Below, piece after piece: positions 1 through 7,488 of a stretch of 35,973 bases of DNA (positions within the stretch are counted from its first letter, which is position 1; every line of letters begins with the position of its first letter). The notes below the pieces were generated by a model that saw only the letters and a list, made by a program, of their open reading frames with translations, did not search any database and had not been told where the DNA came from. The position numbers and the translations under genes were made by a program. Where the stretch lies: contig JAIOZF010000026.1 of the NCBI GenBank assembly GCA_021740745.1, forward strand, positions 1-35,973. The letters are read 5' to 3'. The stretch is from Crocinitomicaceae bacterium. GTDB taxonomy: Bacteria > Bacteroidota > Bacteroidia > Flavobacteriales_D > Crocinitomicaceae.

Positions 1-1
1 T

Positions 2-427
2 ATTCCTTTCATGTCCATGTTTAGATTGGCAAAGTTTAACTTAGACACACGTCAATCAGATTCGTTTATTGGTGTTCCAACTCCATTGAACACCTTGTTT
101 TTTATGTTCTTCCCGCTCGTTTTACTTGTGGACTTTGACACTTGGAAAAACGGAGAATCATTTCATTTGATTATTTTTAATTCGTATTTTTTGGTAGGGT
201 TAATAATAATAATGTCCTTGCTTTTAGTAGCTGAATTGCCCCTACTTGCCTTAAAAATCAAAACATTTGCTTGGAAACAAAATCAGTTCCGCTACATTTT
301 TATTTTTTTATGTGCTGTTTTTATTCCAATTTTCCTTGTTTGGTCAATTCCTTTAATTGTATTTTTGTACCTAATTATTTCTCTTATCGAGAATTCGTTT
401 AAAAAAAAGAAACAACATGAAGTTTAA
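2..427 (+). CDS. pssA: CDP-diacylglycerol--serine O-phosphatidyltransferase (PssA), C-terminal part
   Basis: The gene enters from the left edge, and the reading frame is open from base 2, so the ATG at 11 is probably internal. The visible 141 residues start with a stretch reading RLAKFNLDTRQSDSFIGVPTP. From family knowledge this matches the cytoplasmic loop after the CDP-alcohol phosphotransferase core in PssA, which makes phosphatidylserine from CDP-diacylglycerol and serine as the precursor of phosphatidylethanolamine. Three hydrophobic membrane segments follow, then a lysine-rich tail on the cytoplasmic side. The catalytic DG..AR..G..D motif would lie upstream of the window and cannot be seen. 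The last 11 bases overlap purS, suggesting translational coupling. The call rests on the loop motif and topology only. Confidence 0.72.
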   Translation: MPFMSMFRLAKFNLDTRQSDSFIGVPTPLNTLFFMFFPLVLLVDFDTWKNGESFHLIIFNSYFLVGLIIIMSLLLVAELPLLALKIKTFAWKQNQFRYIFIFLCAVFIPIFLVWSIPLIVFLYLIISLIENSFKKKKQHEV

Positions 428-668
428 AGCCGAAATCGATGTAATGCCATTAGATGCATTGTTAGATCCTCAAGGAAAAGCAGTAACAAACAGTATGTCA
501 AATATTGGTTTGCCAGAAATTGAAGGAGTTCGTATTGGACGACATGTGCGCCTTTTTATAACCGCAAGTTCTAAAGAAGTTGCAGAACAAAAAGTAGAAG
601 AAGCTTGTAAGAAAATGTTAGCAAATCAAATCATGGAAAGCTACACATTTTCTGTTGTTGAAGCTTAA
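417..668 (+). CDS. purS: Phosphoribosylformylglycinamidine synthase subunit PurS
   Basis: An 83-residue protein, the normal PurS length. PurS is the small dimeric subunit that bridges PurQ (glutaminase) and small-type PurL in the FGAM synthase complex, step four of purine synthesis. The recognisable parts are LLDPQGKAVTNSM near residues 16-28, the following LPEIEGVRIGRHVRL strand region, and the C-terminal AEQKVEEACKKMLANQIMESY helix-strand, all in family order. The start codon lies 11 bases inside the end of pssA. No purQ or purL is next to it; an aldehyde dehydrogenase follows after 9 bases. Its presence implies that the organism uses the three-subunit enzyme and not the single large PurL. 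Confidence 0.85.
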   Translation: MKFKAEIDVMPLDALLDPQGKAVTNSMSNIGLPEIEGVRIGRHVRLFITASSKEVAEQKVEEACKKMLANQIMESYTFSVVEA

Positions 669-677
669 GTATTTGCA

Positions 678-2264
678 ATGACAGGAAAAAACACAATTGG
701 TTTCAACCTGTCTTCCGATAGCAAACGTACTTTTCAAACGTTCAATCCTGTAACCGGAAATTCTAATCCTACTGTCTTTTTTGAAGCTACCTTCGAAGAA
801 GTGAATGAGGCTGTTTCATTAGCTCAAAATGCATTCGTTCAATTAAAAAGTATTTCAATTGAAAAAAGGGCAAGTTTTCTCATTGAAATAGCCCAAGAAA
901 TCAACCAATTAGGGGATGAATTAATACAGATGTATTGTTTAGAATCTGGCCTGTCAGAACAACGAGCAATTACAGAAAGGTCTAGGACAATTTTTCAATT
1001 GAATTCATTCGCTAAAGAAATCCTTAATGGTGAATGGATTAAAGCTTCGATTGATGAAGCTGATTCAACCTCTACTCCAATAAAACCAGATTTACGTAAA
1101 ATGATGATTGGTCTTGGACCCGTTGTTGTTTTTGGAGCTAGTAATTTTCCATTGGCTTATTCAACGGCAGGAGGAGATACAGCTTCAGCACTTGCTGCCG
1201 GATGCCCAGTAATTGTGAAGTCACACCCTATGCATGCTGGCACGGGAGAATTAGTCGCTCAGGCAATTACACGTGCAGCTAAAAAAACGGAAATGCCCAA
1301 TGGCATTTTTTCAAACTTGAATGCTCAAGGCTATGAAATAGGACGGCATTTAGTGGAGCATGCAGGTGTAAGAGCAGTTGGTTTTACAGGAAGTTTGAAA
1401 GGTGGTCGAGCTTTGTTCGATTTGGCCAATCAACGAGAATTTCCAATTCCAGTTTTCGCTGAAATGGGAAGTGTCAATCCGATTGTAATCTTTCCTCAAA
1501 TTCTTTCAGAAAAATTAGCTAAAATCGCTTCTCACCTTGCAACATCCATAACTAACGATGCAGGTCAATTTTGTACAAAACCTGGAATAGTTATAACAAC
1601 AAACAGTGGGTTTGCGAATCAATTTGTAAATGAACTCAAACTAAAAGTTAATGAACAGGTTTCATTTTCTATGTTGAATCCTTCTATATTGCAGCGATTT
1701 GAGGAAAGGAAAAAAGAAATTCTTTCGTGCGATAATCTAAATTTCTTCGAAACAGAGAAGTTAAGCGGGAATAATATTGGTCGCCAAACAATCGTTGTGG
1801 TTGATGCAAAACAATTTTTGTCGCAACAAAAACTCCATGATGAAGCGTTTGGCCCCTTATCTATTGTTGTGCTTTGTGATGATTTAGGGCAATTGAACAG
1901 TGTTCTAAGTTCATTTGACGGACAATTAACGGTGTCCTTCTTTGGCACTGATTCAGAGATTTTTGCAAATCAACATTTGATTCAACAAGCAACAGAAAAA
2001 GCAGGGAGAGTTATTTTTAATGGTGTCCCAACAGGCGTAACGGTTAGCCCTTCAATGACTCATGGTGGACCTTTTCCAGCCACAACAGATGCACGTTTCA
2101 CAGCTGTCGGAATAGATGCTATGCAACGTTTTTTGAGACCTGTAACTTTTCAGAACTGTCCGCAGGAAATGTTGCCAGCTGAACTGAGGAATATAAATAG
2201 TTTAAGTATTCCGAGACGCATCAATGGCGAGTGGACAAGCAAAGATGTTCATAAAAAAGACTAA
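678..2264 (+). CDS. NADP-dependent aldehyde dehydrogenase, alpha-ketoglutarate-semialdehyde dehydrogenase-like
   Basis: A 528-residue aldehyde dehydrogenase. It should oxidise an aldehyde to the acid with NAD(P)+, in the cytoplasm. The catalytic cysteine is Cys299 in NDAGQFCTKPG and the general base is Glu262 in FAEMGSVNP. The cofactor-binding region GPVVVFGASNFPLAYSTAGGDTAS lies near residues 149-172, and VGFTGSLKGG follows as the Rossmann glycine turn. The FNPVTGN opening and the long C-terminal part with THGGPFPATTDARFTAVG fit the subfamily that includes 2,5-dioxovalerate (alpha-ketoglutarate semialdehyde) dehydrogenases. No sugar-acid or hydroxyproline genes lie beside it, so the physiological substrate stays open. 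It starts 9 bases after purS and is probably cotranscribed with it. Confidence 0.85.
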   Translation: MTGKNTIGFNLSSDSKRTFQTFNPVTGNSNPTVFFEATFEEVNEAVSLAQNAFVQLKSISIEKRASFLIEIAQEINQLGDELIQMYCLESGLSEQRAITERSRTIFQLNSFAKEILNGEWIKASIDEADSTSTPIKPDLRKMMIGLGPVVVFGASNFPLAYSTAGGDTASALAAGCPVIVKSHPMHAGTGELVAQAITRAAKKTEMPNGIFSNLNAQGYEIGRHLVEHAGVRAVGFTGSLKGGRALFDLANQREFPIPVFAEMGSVNPIVIFPQILSEKLAKIASHLATSITNDAGQFCTKPGIVITTNSGFANQFVNELKLKVNEQVSFSMLNPSILQRFEERKKEILSCDNLNFFETEKLSGNNIGRQTIVVVDAKQFLSQQKLHDEAFGPLSIVVLCDDLGQLNSVLSSFDGQLTVSFFGTDSEIFANQHLIQQATEKAGRVIFNGVPTGVTVSPSMTHGGPFPATTDARFTAVGIDAMQRFLRPVTFQNCPQEMLPAELRNINSLSIPRRINGEWTSKDVHKKD

Positions 2265-2302
2265 AATCCACACTTGTGTTTTATTAACTCCAAATCTATT
2301 TC

Positions 2303-2310
2303 TACTTTTG
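2303..2310 (+). promoter_or_regulatory. Predicted -7 box (TACTTTTG)
   Basis: This octamer matches the Bacteroidota -7 consensus TAnnTTTG and ends 26 bases before the ATG of the coiled-coil gene at 2337. No convincing -33 TTTG is found at the usual 17-20 base distance. It supports a transcript that starts after the aldehyde dehydrogenase gene. Confidence 0.45.
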
Positions 2311-2336
2311 TGTTTCATTCTTAAACTTATCGAATT

Positions 2337-3311
2337 ATGTCAGAATTTGTAGACGCACCCAAAAAATCGAACACTCCGTTTATCGTAATCATACTTGTAT
2401 TATTGATTGGAATGGCTGCCCTAGCTGTAATGTATGCGAAAAAGAATGGCGAATTAAATGCTGCTATGAATGAAAATAAATTGTTGTTGGCTGACATGGA
2501 GGGAATGAATGAAATGATGGCTCCGTTTTTAGGGAACAATGTTTCAAATAATTTATTGAAAGATTTCAACAATATGCTTTCTGATTATGACAAAATCAGA
2601 AAAGAAGGTCGTCCCGAAGATCAGGAAGGCATGGCTGAGCAACAAGAGAAAATCAAAGGTTTGATTACTGAGTTAGAAACAGCAAAGAAAAGTGGTCGAG
2701 TAAGTGCATCTTTAATTGCGAAACTAAACCGTGAGAATGAAACACTTCGAAACATCATGATTGGATATGTGAAACAAATCGATGAGTTGAATACAAAGAA
2801 TTTGCAATTGACTTCAGATTTAGATAAAACAACAACTGAATTAACCGATACAAAAACCGAAAGAGACCAATTTAAGGATGAAGCTGAGAAAAGTGCTGAG
2901 GAAGTAAGAAAAGGGTCTAAATTATCCGCTTTCAATATTAGTTCAGTTGGTTTAAGAATGAAAATCAACAACACGACTGAAGAGAGCAACAGAGCGAAAG
3001 GAATTGTGCAGTTTAAATCTACCTTCACGGTTTCTGAAAATCCAATTGCAAAATCAGGAAACAAAACGGTTTATATGCAAATTGTGAATCCAGATGGGAA
3101 AACATTGCAACAAAAATCAAGTAACATTATTCAAACAGAAACAGGAAGTGTTCCTTTCTCAGATTCAAAGGATATCAATTATAACAATCAGCGCGTAGAT
3201 GTTACAATTTATTATGATTTGAAAGGAGAATCGGCTGTTAAGGGGAATTATAAAGTGAAAATATACTGTGATGGGAACTTAATTGGTTCTGATAGCTTCA
3301 CATTGAAATAA
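2337..3311 (+). CDS. Membrane-anchored coiled-coil protein of unknown function
   Basis: I do not recognise a named family. The 324-residue product has a short polar N-terminus, one hydrophobic membrane helix at about residues 14-34, and no signal cleavage site. A long charged helical stretch follows (about 36-195) with repeated Glu/Lys/Leu heptads such as LITELETAKKSGR and TTELTDTKTERDQFKDEAEK, typical of a coiled coil. The C-terminal part (about 200-324) is richer in beta-type sequence (GIVQFKSTFTVSEN, KTVYMQIVNPDGKTLQQ, YKVKIYCDGNLIGSDSFTLK) and resembles a small immunoglobulin-like domain. This suggests an inner-membrane anchor with a periplasmic coiled-coil stalk and a terminal beta domain. 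Neighbours give no functional clue. Confidence 0.85.
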   Translation: MSEFVDAPKKSNTPFIVIILVLLIGMAALAVMYAKKNGELNAAMNENKLLLADMEGMNEMMAPFLGNNVSNNLLKDFNNMLSDYDKIRKEGRPEDQEGMAEQQEKIKGLITELETAKKSGRVSASLIAKLNRENETLRNIMIGYVKQIDELNTKNLQLTSDLDKTTTELTDTKTERDQFKDEAEKSAEEVRKGSKLSAFNISSVGLRMKINNTTEESNRAKGIVQFKSTFTVSENPIAKSGNKTVYMQIVNPDGKTLQQKSSNIIQTETGSVPFSDSKDINYNNQRVDVTIYYDLKGESAVKGNYKVKIYCDGNLIGSDSFTLK

Positions 3312-3331
3312 TTAAAAGCCAAAGCGATTAA

Positions 3332-3339
3332 TAGTTTAG
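3332..3339 (+). promoter_or_regulatory. Possible -7 box (TAGTTTAG) of the RRM gene
   Basis: One mismatch to TAnnTTTG, ending exactly 4 bases before the ATG at 3344. The spacing equals that of the nadC and rlmH boxes, which is the main reason to list it. Without a -33 element it stays weak. Confidence 0.3.
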
Positions 3340-3343
3340 GTAA

Positions 3344-3715
3344 ATGACAAATATATTTATAGCAAATTTAGATTGGGAAATCACTTCAGAGGACCTGAAA
3401 ACAACGTTTTCAGCTTTTGGAACAGTACTATACGCACATGTAGTTTATGAAAAGGACACAAAGCGTTCAAAGGGTTTTGGTTATATCGAAATGGAAACAG
3501 CTGATGGAGCAATAGCGGCGATTCAAGCTTTAAACGGTTTGGAAGTGAATGGTCGTAAATTAGATGTCAAAATTGCATCGCCAAAGGAGAATCGACCACC
3601 AAGAAAAGAGGTAGTTGAGAAGCCATATGTGAAAAAGACATTCGACAAAAAGCCAGGGAGTTTTTCAAGCAGAAGCAATCCAAGAAATTCAAACGACAAT
3701 AAAGAGAATAAGTAA
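3344..3715 (+). CDS. RRM-domain RNA-binding protein
   Basis: A 123-residue protein made of one RNA recognition motif (about residues 2-80) and a basic, Pro/Lys/Ser/Asn-rich tail (about 81-123). The RNP-2 strand is IFIANL (residues 4-9) and the RNP-1 strand is KGFGYIEM (about 43-50), with the aromatic positions used for stacking on RNA bases present in both. Such single-RRM proteins are known from Bacteroidota, cyanobacteria and others and are thought to bind single-stranded RNA in the cytoplasm; several are cold-induced, but no cold-shock element is visible here. The stop codon is one base from the ATG of the enoyl-CoA hydratase-like gene, so the two are likely cotranslated. The low-complexity tail could add nonspecific RNA affinity (inference). 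Confidence 0.93.
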   Translation: MTNIFIANLDWEITSEDLKTTFSAFGTVLYAHVVYEKDTKRSKGFGYIEMETADGAIAAIQALNGLEVNGRKLDVKIASPKENRPPRKEVVEKPYVKKTFDKKPGSFSSRSNPRNSNDNKENK

Positions 3716-3716
3716 G

Positions 3717-4490
3717 ATGTCAGAGGCAATTGATCAAGGGAATGTAACTTTTACAATCACAGAGAAAGGTATTGGAACGATTGAGTTTAGTCACCCGATG
3801 AGTAATTCACTTCCAGGCAAAATTCTTCAAAAATTAGCTGACACGGTAACTGAACTAGGGAAGAATGATCAAGTAAAGGTAATTGTACTTCGTTCGTCTG
3901 GTGAAAAGGCTTTTTGTGCCGGAGCAAGCTTCGATGAATTGATCTCTATTAACAATCTCGAAGTAGGTCAGAAATTTTTCTCAGGTTTTGCCAATGTTAT
4001 TAATGCTTGTCGAAAAGCGCCCAAATTTATTATTGGAAGAGTGCAAGGAAAAGCAGTTGGAGGAGGAGTAGGGCTTGCATCTGCCGTTGATTATTGTTTA
4101 GCGTCGAGATATGCTGATGTAAAACTATCTGAATTGGCTGTTGGTATCGGTCCTTTTGTGGTTGGTCCAGCAGTTGAGCGAAAAATAGGATTGTCAGCAA
4201 TGAGTGAGTTAGCCATTAATGCTACCGAGTGGCGCGGTGCTGAGTGGGCAAAGAAAAAAGGCTTATATGTCGATACTTTTGATTCTTTGGAGGAGTTGGA
4301 TGCAGAAATTGAGCGTTTAGCCTTGCAATTAGCAAAATCGAATCCGGAAGCCATGGCCATGTTAAAATCAATTTTTTGGCAAGGAACAGAAAATTGGGAC
4401 GAATTATTGGTTGAGCGTGCAGGAATGAGTGGACATCTCGTCTTGAGTGAATTTACAGTGAATGCAATTAATGCATTTAAAAAGAAATAA
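3717..4490 (+). CDS. Enoyl-CoA hydratase/isomerase family protein
   Basis: A 257-residue crotonase-fold protein. Visible family features are GEKAFCAGASFDEL (residues 62-75) and the oxyanion-hole loop RVQGKAVGGGVGL (108-120). In the classical hydratase two glutamates activate water (Glu144 and Glu164 in the rat enzyme). Here the second is kept as Glu139 in KLSELAVGIGP, whereas the first position is Gly119. With a single acid the protein may be an isomerase, or a hydratase-like enzyme with a different reaction, so I give no gene name. The C-terminal helices that complete the trimer contacts are present, so it is full length. It begins one base after the RRM gene. Confidence 0.85.
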   Translation: MSEAIDQGNVTFTITEKGIGTIEFSHPMSNSLPGKILQKLADTVTELGKNDQVKVIVLRSSGEKAFCAGASFDELISINNLEVGQKFFSGFANVINACRKAPKFIIGRVQGKAVGGGVGLASAVDYCLASRYADVKLSELAVGIGPFVVGPAVERKIGLSAMSELAINATEWRGAEWAKKKGLYVDTFDSLEELDAEIERLALQLAKSNPEAMAMLKSIFWQGTENWDELLVERAGMSGHLVLSEFTVNAINAFKKK

Positions 4491-4538
4491 ATTAGATAGC
4501 AACATCATCATTCCAGAGAGATTTTGTTCTTTTCTGGT

Positions 4539-4575
4539 TTCCTAATACAGCTATTTAGGAATACTTCTTATCTTT
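4539..4575 (+). terminator. Weak possible terminator after the enoyl-CoA hydratase gene
   Basis: TTCCTAA (4539-4545) can pair with TTAGGAA (4555-4561) over a 9-base loop, followed by a pyrimidine-rich stretch up to 4575. The stem is short and AT-rich, so this is only a candidate. Confidence 0.25.
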
Positions 4576-4610
4576 TTCAACGTGTCATCTAATTCTTTTT
4601 TGAAAATTCG

Positions 4611-4641
4611 TTTGTTAATAAATTTAGAAGTCATATCTTTG
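4611..4641 (+). promoter_or_regulatory. Promoter of the rplM-rpsI operon
   Basis: A -33 TTTG (4611-4614) and a -7 TATCTTTG (4634-4641) are separated by 19 bases, a full match to the Bacteroidota consensus. A CACCCCC run follows. The predicted transcript has a leader of about 40 bases before the GTG start of rplM. Confidence 0.8.
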
Positions 4642-4687
4642 CACCCCCAAATTAGGGATATTGTCTTATTTTATTAAAGTATAAATT

Positions 4688-5143
4688 GTGGATACATTAA
4701 GTTACAAAACCGTTTCCGGCAACAAGGAGACCGCTAATAAAAAGTGGTTAGTTGTGGATGCTGAAGGCCAAACTGTTGGTCGTTTAGCAAGCAAGGTGGC
4801 GAAGATCATCCGCGGCAAGCATAAGCCGAACTTCACGCCCCATGCTGACTGCGGTGACAACGTTATTGTCATCAATGCAGAGAAGGTATCTTTTTCAGGT
4901 GCCAAATTAGAGAACAAAGAGTATGTGCGTTACACTGGTTATCCGGGTGGACAACGTTTTACTTCTGCTTCTGAGATGTTGAGAAAACACCCAGAGCGTC
5001 TTATTGAAAAGGCGATCAAAGGAATGTTGCCAAAAAACACCTTAGGTAGAAATTTGTTTACAAACCTTAAGGTATACACTGGTACTGACCACAAGCATGA
5101 GGCTCAGAAACCAGAGGTATTTAATCTTGATACATTCAAATAA
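4688..5143 (+). CDS. rplM: 50S ribosomal protein L13
   Basis: A 151-residue L13, an early-assembly protein of the large subunit that binds 23S rRNA. The core WLVVDAEGQTVGRLASKVAK (about 25-44), the FTPHADCGDNVIVINAEKV block and the YPGGQRF segment are typical, as is the late KGMLPKNTLGR motif. The start is GTG at 4688, because the protein then opens with DTLSYKT, the conserved beginning of L13 in Bacteroidota, and no ATG lies nearby. No Shine-Dalgarno sequence is visible. It is first in the operon and rpsI begins 5 bases after its stop. The 5' part uses more GC-rich codons (GGC, AAG, CGC) than neighbouring genes, as expected for a highly expressed gene. Confidence 0.97.
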   Translation: MDTLSYKTVSGNKETANKKWLVVDAEGQTVGRLASKVAKIIRGKHKPNFTPHADCGDNVIVINAEKVSFSGAKLENKEYVRYTGYPGGQRFTSASEMLRKHPERLIEKAIKGMLPKNTLGRNLFTNLKVYTGTDHKHEAQKPEVFNLDTFK

Positions 5144-5148
5144 TTAGC

Positions 5149-5535
5149 ATGGAAGTAATTAACACACTTGGAAGAAGAAAAACATCAGTTGCTCGAGTAT
5201 ACCTTTCTAAAGGTTCGGGTAAAGTGACTGTTAACAATAGAGATTACAAGGTAGCATTTCCAATTTCGGTTCTTCAGTCTAAAATTGAACAACCTTTCGC
5301 TTTAACAAACACTGTAGGTCAATACGACGTTAAAGTGAATGTTGTTGGTGGAGGTATCAATGGTCAAGCTGAAGCTATCCGTTTAGGAATTTCTCGCGCA
5401 CTTGTAGTAATCGCTGAAGAAAACAAACCGTTATTGAAAGCAGAAGGACTTATGACACGTGATCCTAGAATGGTGGAGCGTAAGAAGCCTGGTCAACCGA
5501 AGGCTCGTAAGAAATTCCAATTCTCAAAACGTTAA
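5149..5535 (+). CDS. rpsI: 30S ribosomal protein S9
   Basis: A 128-residue S9. S9 sits in the head of the small subunit and its C-terminal tail reaches the P-site tRNA. The N-terminal LGRRKTSVARVYL, the central GGGINGQAEAIRLGISRAL and the C-terminal RDPRMVERKKPGQPKARKKFQFSKR with the terminal Lys-Arg are all characteristic. It follows rplM by 5 bases, the near-universal L13-S9 pair, and is cotranscribed with it. Confidence 0.98.
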   Translation: MEVINTLGRRKTSVARVYLSKGSGKVTVNNRDYKVAFPISVLQSKIEQPFALTNTVGQYDVKVNVVGGGINGQAEAIRLGISRALVVIAEENKPLLKAEGLMTRDPRMVERKKPGQPKARKKFQFSKR

Positions 5536-5542
5536 TATTCAA

Positions 5543-5656
5543 TTATTTTGGCGGTTGTTTAGTATCCAAGCTCAAGAGCACTTGTCTCAAATTTAATTCG
5601 AGATCCCTCTTCTGCTGAAATTACTAAGGAACGTAAACAATTAAAAAACTAAAAAA
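5543..5656 (+). promoter_or_regulatory. rpsI-rpsB spacer, possible structured leader of rpsB
   Basis: 121 bases separate rpsI from rpsB, unlike the tight spacing around them. TCTC (5585-5588) pairs with GAGA (5600-5603), extended inward after one mismatch. A second small hairpin is possible around CAAG (5567-5570) and CTTG (5581-5584). A near-consensus -7-like sequence TTATTTTG lies at 5543-5550. S2 represses rpsB through its leader in other bacteria; here such a role is inference only. Confidence 0.3.
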
Positions 5657-6505
5657 ATGTCAAAAGTAAATTTTGAAAGCTTATTAGAAGCTGGTGTTCA
5701 TTTCGGACACTTGAAAAGAAAATGGAACCCGGCAATGGCGCCGTACATCTTTGAAGAGAAGAAAGGTATCCACATAATCGACCTTAATAAGACAATAGCA
5801 CATCTTGACCAAGCATGTGCGGCGATGAAGCAAATTGCTAAATCGGGTAAAAAAGTTCTTTTCGTAGCAACTAAGAAACAAGCTAAAGAAATCGTAGCTC
5901 AACGAGTTACTGAAATCAATATGCCATTCGTAACAGAGCGTTGGACTGGTGGTATGTTAACAAATTTCCAAACTACACGTAAGTCAATCCGTAAAATGTC
6001 AACTATTGACAAAATGAGAACTGATGGTACTTGGGAAACATTAAATAAAAGAGAGCGTCTTTTCAAAACACGTCAACGTGAGAAATTAGAAAAGAACTTT
6101 GGATCAATTGCTGAAATGACTCGTCAACCAGCTGCAATTTTCTTGGTAGATATTTTAAAAGAACACATTGCTTTGAACGAAGCACGTCGTTTGAATATCC
6201 CGACTTTTGCAATGGTAGATACGAATTCAAACCCTAAGACGGTTGATTTCCCAATTCCAGCGAACGATGATGCTACAAAATCAATTACACTTATTCTTGA
6301 CGCAATTTGCGGAGCAATCAAGGAAGGACTAGAAGAGCGTAAAAACACGAAAGGTACTGACAAAGATGCTGATGAGGTAGTTGCTGAAACTCCTGCTGAA
6401 AAGAAGGAAAGAAAAGCATCTAAAGCAGTTGAGGTACCAGTTGCGGAAGCTCCTGTAGTGGAAGCACCAGCTGTTGAAGCTTCAACAGAAGAAACAAACG
6501 ATTAA
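5657..6505 (+). CDS. rpsB: 30S ribosomal protein S2
   Basis: A 282-residue S2, a late-assembly protein at the back of the 30S head-body junction. Typical segments are LLEAGVHFGHLKRKWNP (about 9-25), IHIIDLNKT, VLFVATKKQAKEIV and RWTGGMLTNFQT. After about residue 225 comes a tail of some 55 residues rich in Glu, Ala, Val and Pro (for example VAEAPVVEAPAVEASTEE). It is not part of the S2 fold but is common as an acidic extension in this phylum. tsf follows after 23 bases, the standard S2-EF-Ts pair. Confidence 0.98.
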   Translation: MSKVNFESLLEAGVHFGHLKRKWNPAMAPYIFEEKKGIHIIDLNKTIAHLDQACAAMKQIAKSGKKVLFVATKKQAKEIVAQRVTEINMPFVTERWTGGMLTNFQTTRKSIRKMSTIDKMRTDGTWETLNKRERLFKTRQREKLEKNFGSIAEMTRQPAAIFLVDILKEHIALNEARRLNIPTFAMVDTNSNPKTVDFPIPANDDATKSITLILDAICGAIKEGLEERKNTKGTDKDADEVVAETPAEKKERKASKAVEVPVAEAPVVEAPAVEASTEETND

Positions 6506-6528
6506 TTAACATTATAATTTTTATTCCG

Positions 6529-7359
6529 ATGGCAATTACAGCTGCAGAGGTAAATAAATTACGCCAACAAACTGGTGCAGGAATGATGGACTGCAAAAAT
6601 GCGTTGGTTGAAGCAAATGGAGATTTCGAAAATGCAATCGATATTTTGCGTAAAAAAGGTCAAAAAGTTGCTGCAAAGCGTGGTGAGAATGATGCAAGTG
6701 AAGGTTTAGTAATTGCTAAAGCTTCTTCAGATGGTAAATCTGGTGTTGTTCTAGCATTGAATTGTGAAACTGATTTCGTTGCGAAAAATGATGGTTACTA
6801 TAAATTAGTAGATTCATTAGTTGATATCGCGTTGAAAAATGATCCTGCTTCAATTGAAGACTTGAAATCATTAGCTTATGATGAAAAATTGTCAGTTGCT
6901 GACAAAATCACTGAGCAAATTGGTGTATTAGGTGAGAAATTAGATCTTTCATCTTATTCTACAATCAAAGCTGATAAAGTTGTTGCTTACAATCACCCTG
7001 GGAACCAATTGGCTACTTTGGTTGGTTTGAACAGCGGTTCAGATGTTGCTGAAGATGCAGGGAAACAAGTTGCAATGCAAGTTGCTGCTATGAATCCTAT
7101 CGCACTGGACAAAAATGGTGTTGATGCACGTACTATCGAACGTGAAATCGAAGTTGGTAAGGAATTAGCTATCCAAGAAGGAAAACCTGCTGATATGGCA
7201 GAGAAAATCGCTCAAGGACGTTTAAATAAATTCTTCCAAGAAAACACTTTGTTGTCTCAAGCATTCGTTCGTGATAATAAATTGACTGTTGAGCAATTCT
7301 TAGTAACAACTGAGAAAGGTTTAACTGTAACAGAATTTAAGCGCTTCTCTCTTAGCTAA
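6529..7359 (+). CDS. tsf: Translation elongation factor Ts
   Basis: A 276-residue EF-Ts, the nucleotide exchange factor that releases GDP from EF-Tu. The N-terminal UBA-like domain carries the family signature LRQQTGAGMMDCKNALVEANGDFE (about 11-34). The EF-Tu contact region CETDFVAKND follows at about 79-88. The core has the two-subdomain bacterial layout and ends at a usual length. The ATG lies 23 bases after rpsB and there is a strong intrinsic terminator directly downstream, so tsf is the last gene of the rplM/rpsB block. Confidence 0.98.
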   Translation: MAITAAEVNKLRQQTGAGMMDCKNALVEANGDFENAIDILRKKGQKVAAKRGENDASEGLVIAKASSDGKSGVVLALNCETDFVAKNDGYYKLVDSLVDIALKNDPASIEDLKSLAYDEKLSVADKITEQIGVLGEKLDLSSYSTIKADKVVAYNHPGNQLATLVGLNSGSDVAEDAGKQVAMQVAAMNPIALDKNGVDARTIEREIEVGKELAIQEGKPADMAEKIAQGRLNKFFQENTLLSQAFVRDNKLTVEQFLVTTEKGLTVTEFKRFSLS

Positions 7360-7377
7360 GAGAAAGTAAAAAATATG

Positions 7378-7408
7378 AAAGGCTATCGGTATCGATAGCC
7401 TTTTTTTT
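7378..7408 (+). terminator. Intrinsic terminator after tsf
   Basis: GGCTATCG (7381-7388) and CGATAGCC (7393-7400) form a perfect 8-bp stem with a GTAT loop, extended by AAA/TTT, followed by a run of eight T. Confidence 0.95.
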
Positions 7409-7459
7409 AAGTCTGATTTACCATTTAGGTAAGGATTACTTTCGAAAAAATCAATTTTG

Positions 7460-7467
7460 TATATTTG
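7460..7467 (+). promoter_or_regulatory. Predicted -7 box of pyrH (TATATTTG)
   Basis: Exact TAnnTTTG match 21 bases before the ATG of pyrH. The -33 element is poor. The box overlaps a TTG at 7465 that could be mistaken for an upstream start, which argues for the ATG at 7489. Confidence 0.55.
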
Positions 7468-7488
7468 TCCGACTTTATTAACGCCTTT

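Noticed and set aside
4513-4537. Hairpin CCAGA/TCTGG as a terminator
   Set aside because: Only five base pairs with a 15-base loop and no following T-run of note.
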